From the NCBI GenBank assembly GCA_016718565.1, contig JADKCZ010000001.1, positions 1,302,001 through 1,366,000 of the forward strand: DNA of 64,000 nt, read 5' to 3'. A program made the position numbers and the translations under genes. Source of the DNA: Anaeromyxobacter sp. (GTDB lineage Bacteria; Myxococcota; Myxococcia; Myxococcales; Anaeromyxobacteraceae). A model generated the notes under the pieces. That model was not told where the DNA came from and ran no database searches. It worked only from the letters and a program-made list of their open reading frames with translations. This document shows, piece after piece, positions 63,501 to 64,000 of the stretch; the first letter of the stretch is position 1; every line of letters starts with the position of its first letter.

Positions 63501-64000
63501 TCACAGCTGCGACGCCAGCAGCCTGGCCGCCGAGCCCAGCAGGCGCCGGTGCCACGGCGAGGCCCGCTCCCGGTCGCGGCGAGGCGTGGCGTGCGCCAGG
63601 TCGGCCTCGAAGAGCGCCGCCAGGCGGCCCGGGAGCGGTCCGCCGTAGACCACCGCGGTCACCTCGAAGTTGAGCTTGAGGCTGCGGGCGTCGAGGTTGG
63701 CGGTGCCCACCAGCGCCAGGTCGTCGTCGAAGACCGCGGTCTTGGCGTGGATCATGGGGGGGCCGTGGTGGGCCACGCGGACGCCGGCGTCGGCCAGCGC
63801 GTCGAGGTAGGTGAGGGCCGCGGCGTCCACCAGGCGCGAGTCGGTGCGCCGGGGCAGGAGCAGGCGCACGTCGACGCCGCGGCGGGCGGCCGCGGCCAGC
63901 GCCGCCTGGAGCGGCTCGTCGGGCACGAAGTAGGGCGAGGTCAGCCAGGCGCGCCGCTGGGCCGCCCCGAGCGCCGCGTGCAGGAAGGGGGCGAGCGCCG
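63501..64000 (-). CDS. Phospholipase D/cardiolipin-synthase-like protein (C-terminal part)
   Basis: The last 165 residues of a gene that enters from the right edge. The second HKD motif is visible: 'MIHAKTAVFDDDLALVGTANLDARS' (His-x-Lys...Asp), preceded by 'LTSPYFVPDE', typical of bacterial cardiolipin synthases that transfer phosphatidyl groups between phosphatidylglycerols. The family identity of the whole protein cannot be checked, since the first HKD motif is outside. Confidence 0.88.
   Translation of the reverse strand, partial: ALAPFLHAALGAAQRRAWLTSPYFVPDEPLQAALAAAARRGVDVRLLLPRRTDSRLVDAAALTYLDALADAGVRVAHHGPPMIHAKTAVFDDDLALVGTANLDARSLKLNFEVTAVVYGGPLPGRLAALFEADLAHATPRRDRERASPWHRRLLGSAARLLASQL

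Overview
The window is very GC-rich (well over 70%), densely coded and has strong GC3 bias, so nearly every real gene is shadowed by long spurious frames. Gene content (ruvCAB, lpxC, many sensor kinases with HDFNN-type H-boxes, a eukaryote-like Ser/Thr kinase with TPRs, a sigma-54 regulator, multihaem c-type cytochrome machinery, a Gre-like factor) points to a Gram-negative, respiratory deltaproteobacterium/myxobacterium, most like Anaeromyxobacter. This is inferred from gene content; no rRNA or other marker is present. About 50 genes are called. I see no tRNA, rRNA, CRISPR array, IS element or prophage.

0-17 kb holds housekeeping and envelope genes: a thioredoxin-domain DUF255 protein (cut by the left edge) behind a MATE exporter, Kup potassium uptake, the ruvC-ruvA-ruvB recombination operon, a rhomboid protease, LpxC, a DUF2804 protein, a CoA-transferase, a TSUP permease, a MarR regulator, a kinase-TPR receptor, a DUF493 protein, a small secreted protein and a CorA-like channel. 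17-28.4 kb holds envelope and secreted proteins, dominated by a 2121-residue lipoprotein built of Ig-like repeats that follow a three-domain higher-order order. It ends with a Gre-like protein overlapping a DUF3943-like outer-membrane protein. A cold-shock gene with its own terminator follows.

30.2-40.6 kb is the most interesting part. Two paralogous sensor histidine kinases, each with periplasmic c-haem motifs (one CXXCH, one CX4CH), bracket a putative quinone/cytochrome oxidoreductase operon: a small Cys-rich protein, a Tat-exported four-cluster ferredoxin, an NrfD/HybB membrane subunit, a membrane-anchored GcvH-like protein and a triheme c7 cytochrome. The first kinase is followed by an archaemetzincin protease and then a sigma-54 activator in one tight operon. 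A second membrane-anchored GcvH-like protein is divergent from that kinase. Both GcvH-like proteins lack the lipoyl lysine. Both presumed target promoters have a -24/-12-like element with CTCAAC repeats about 100 bp upstream. The working model is a haem-based redox sensor pair controlling an alternative electron-transfer complex through sigma-54.

40.7-64 kb is a signalling and metabolism mix: a repeat-bearing hypothetical protein, a small Cys protein, a CheB-CheR-PAS fusion, CsbD, an AI-2E family permease, a SYLF lipid-binding protein, a barrel protein, divergent ATP-grasp and thiamine-diphosphate enzymes, three hybrid histidine kinases (one with a beta-propeller sensor), a DUF2721 protein, glutathione peroxidase, a ParA-like ATPase, glycogen debranching enzyme GlgX, and the end of a phospholipase D/cardiolipin-synthase-like gene at the right edge.
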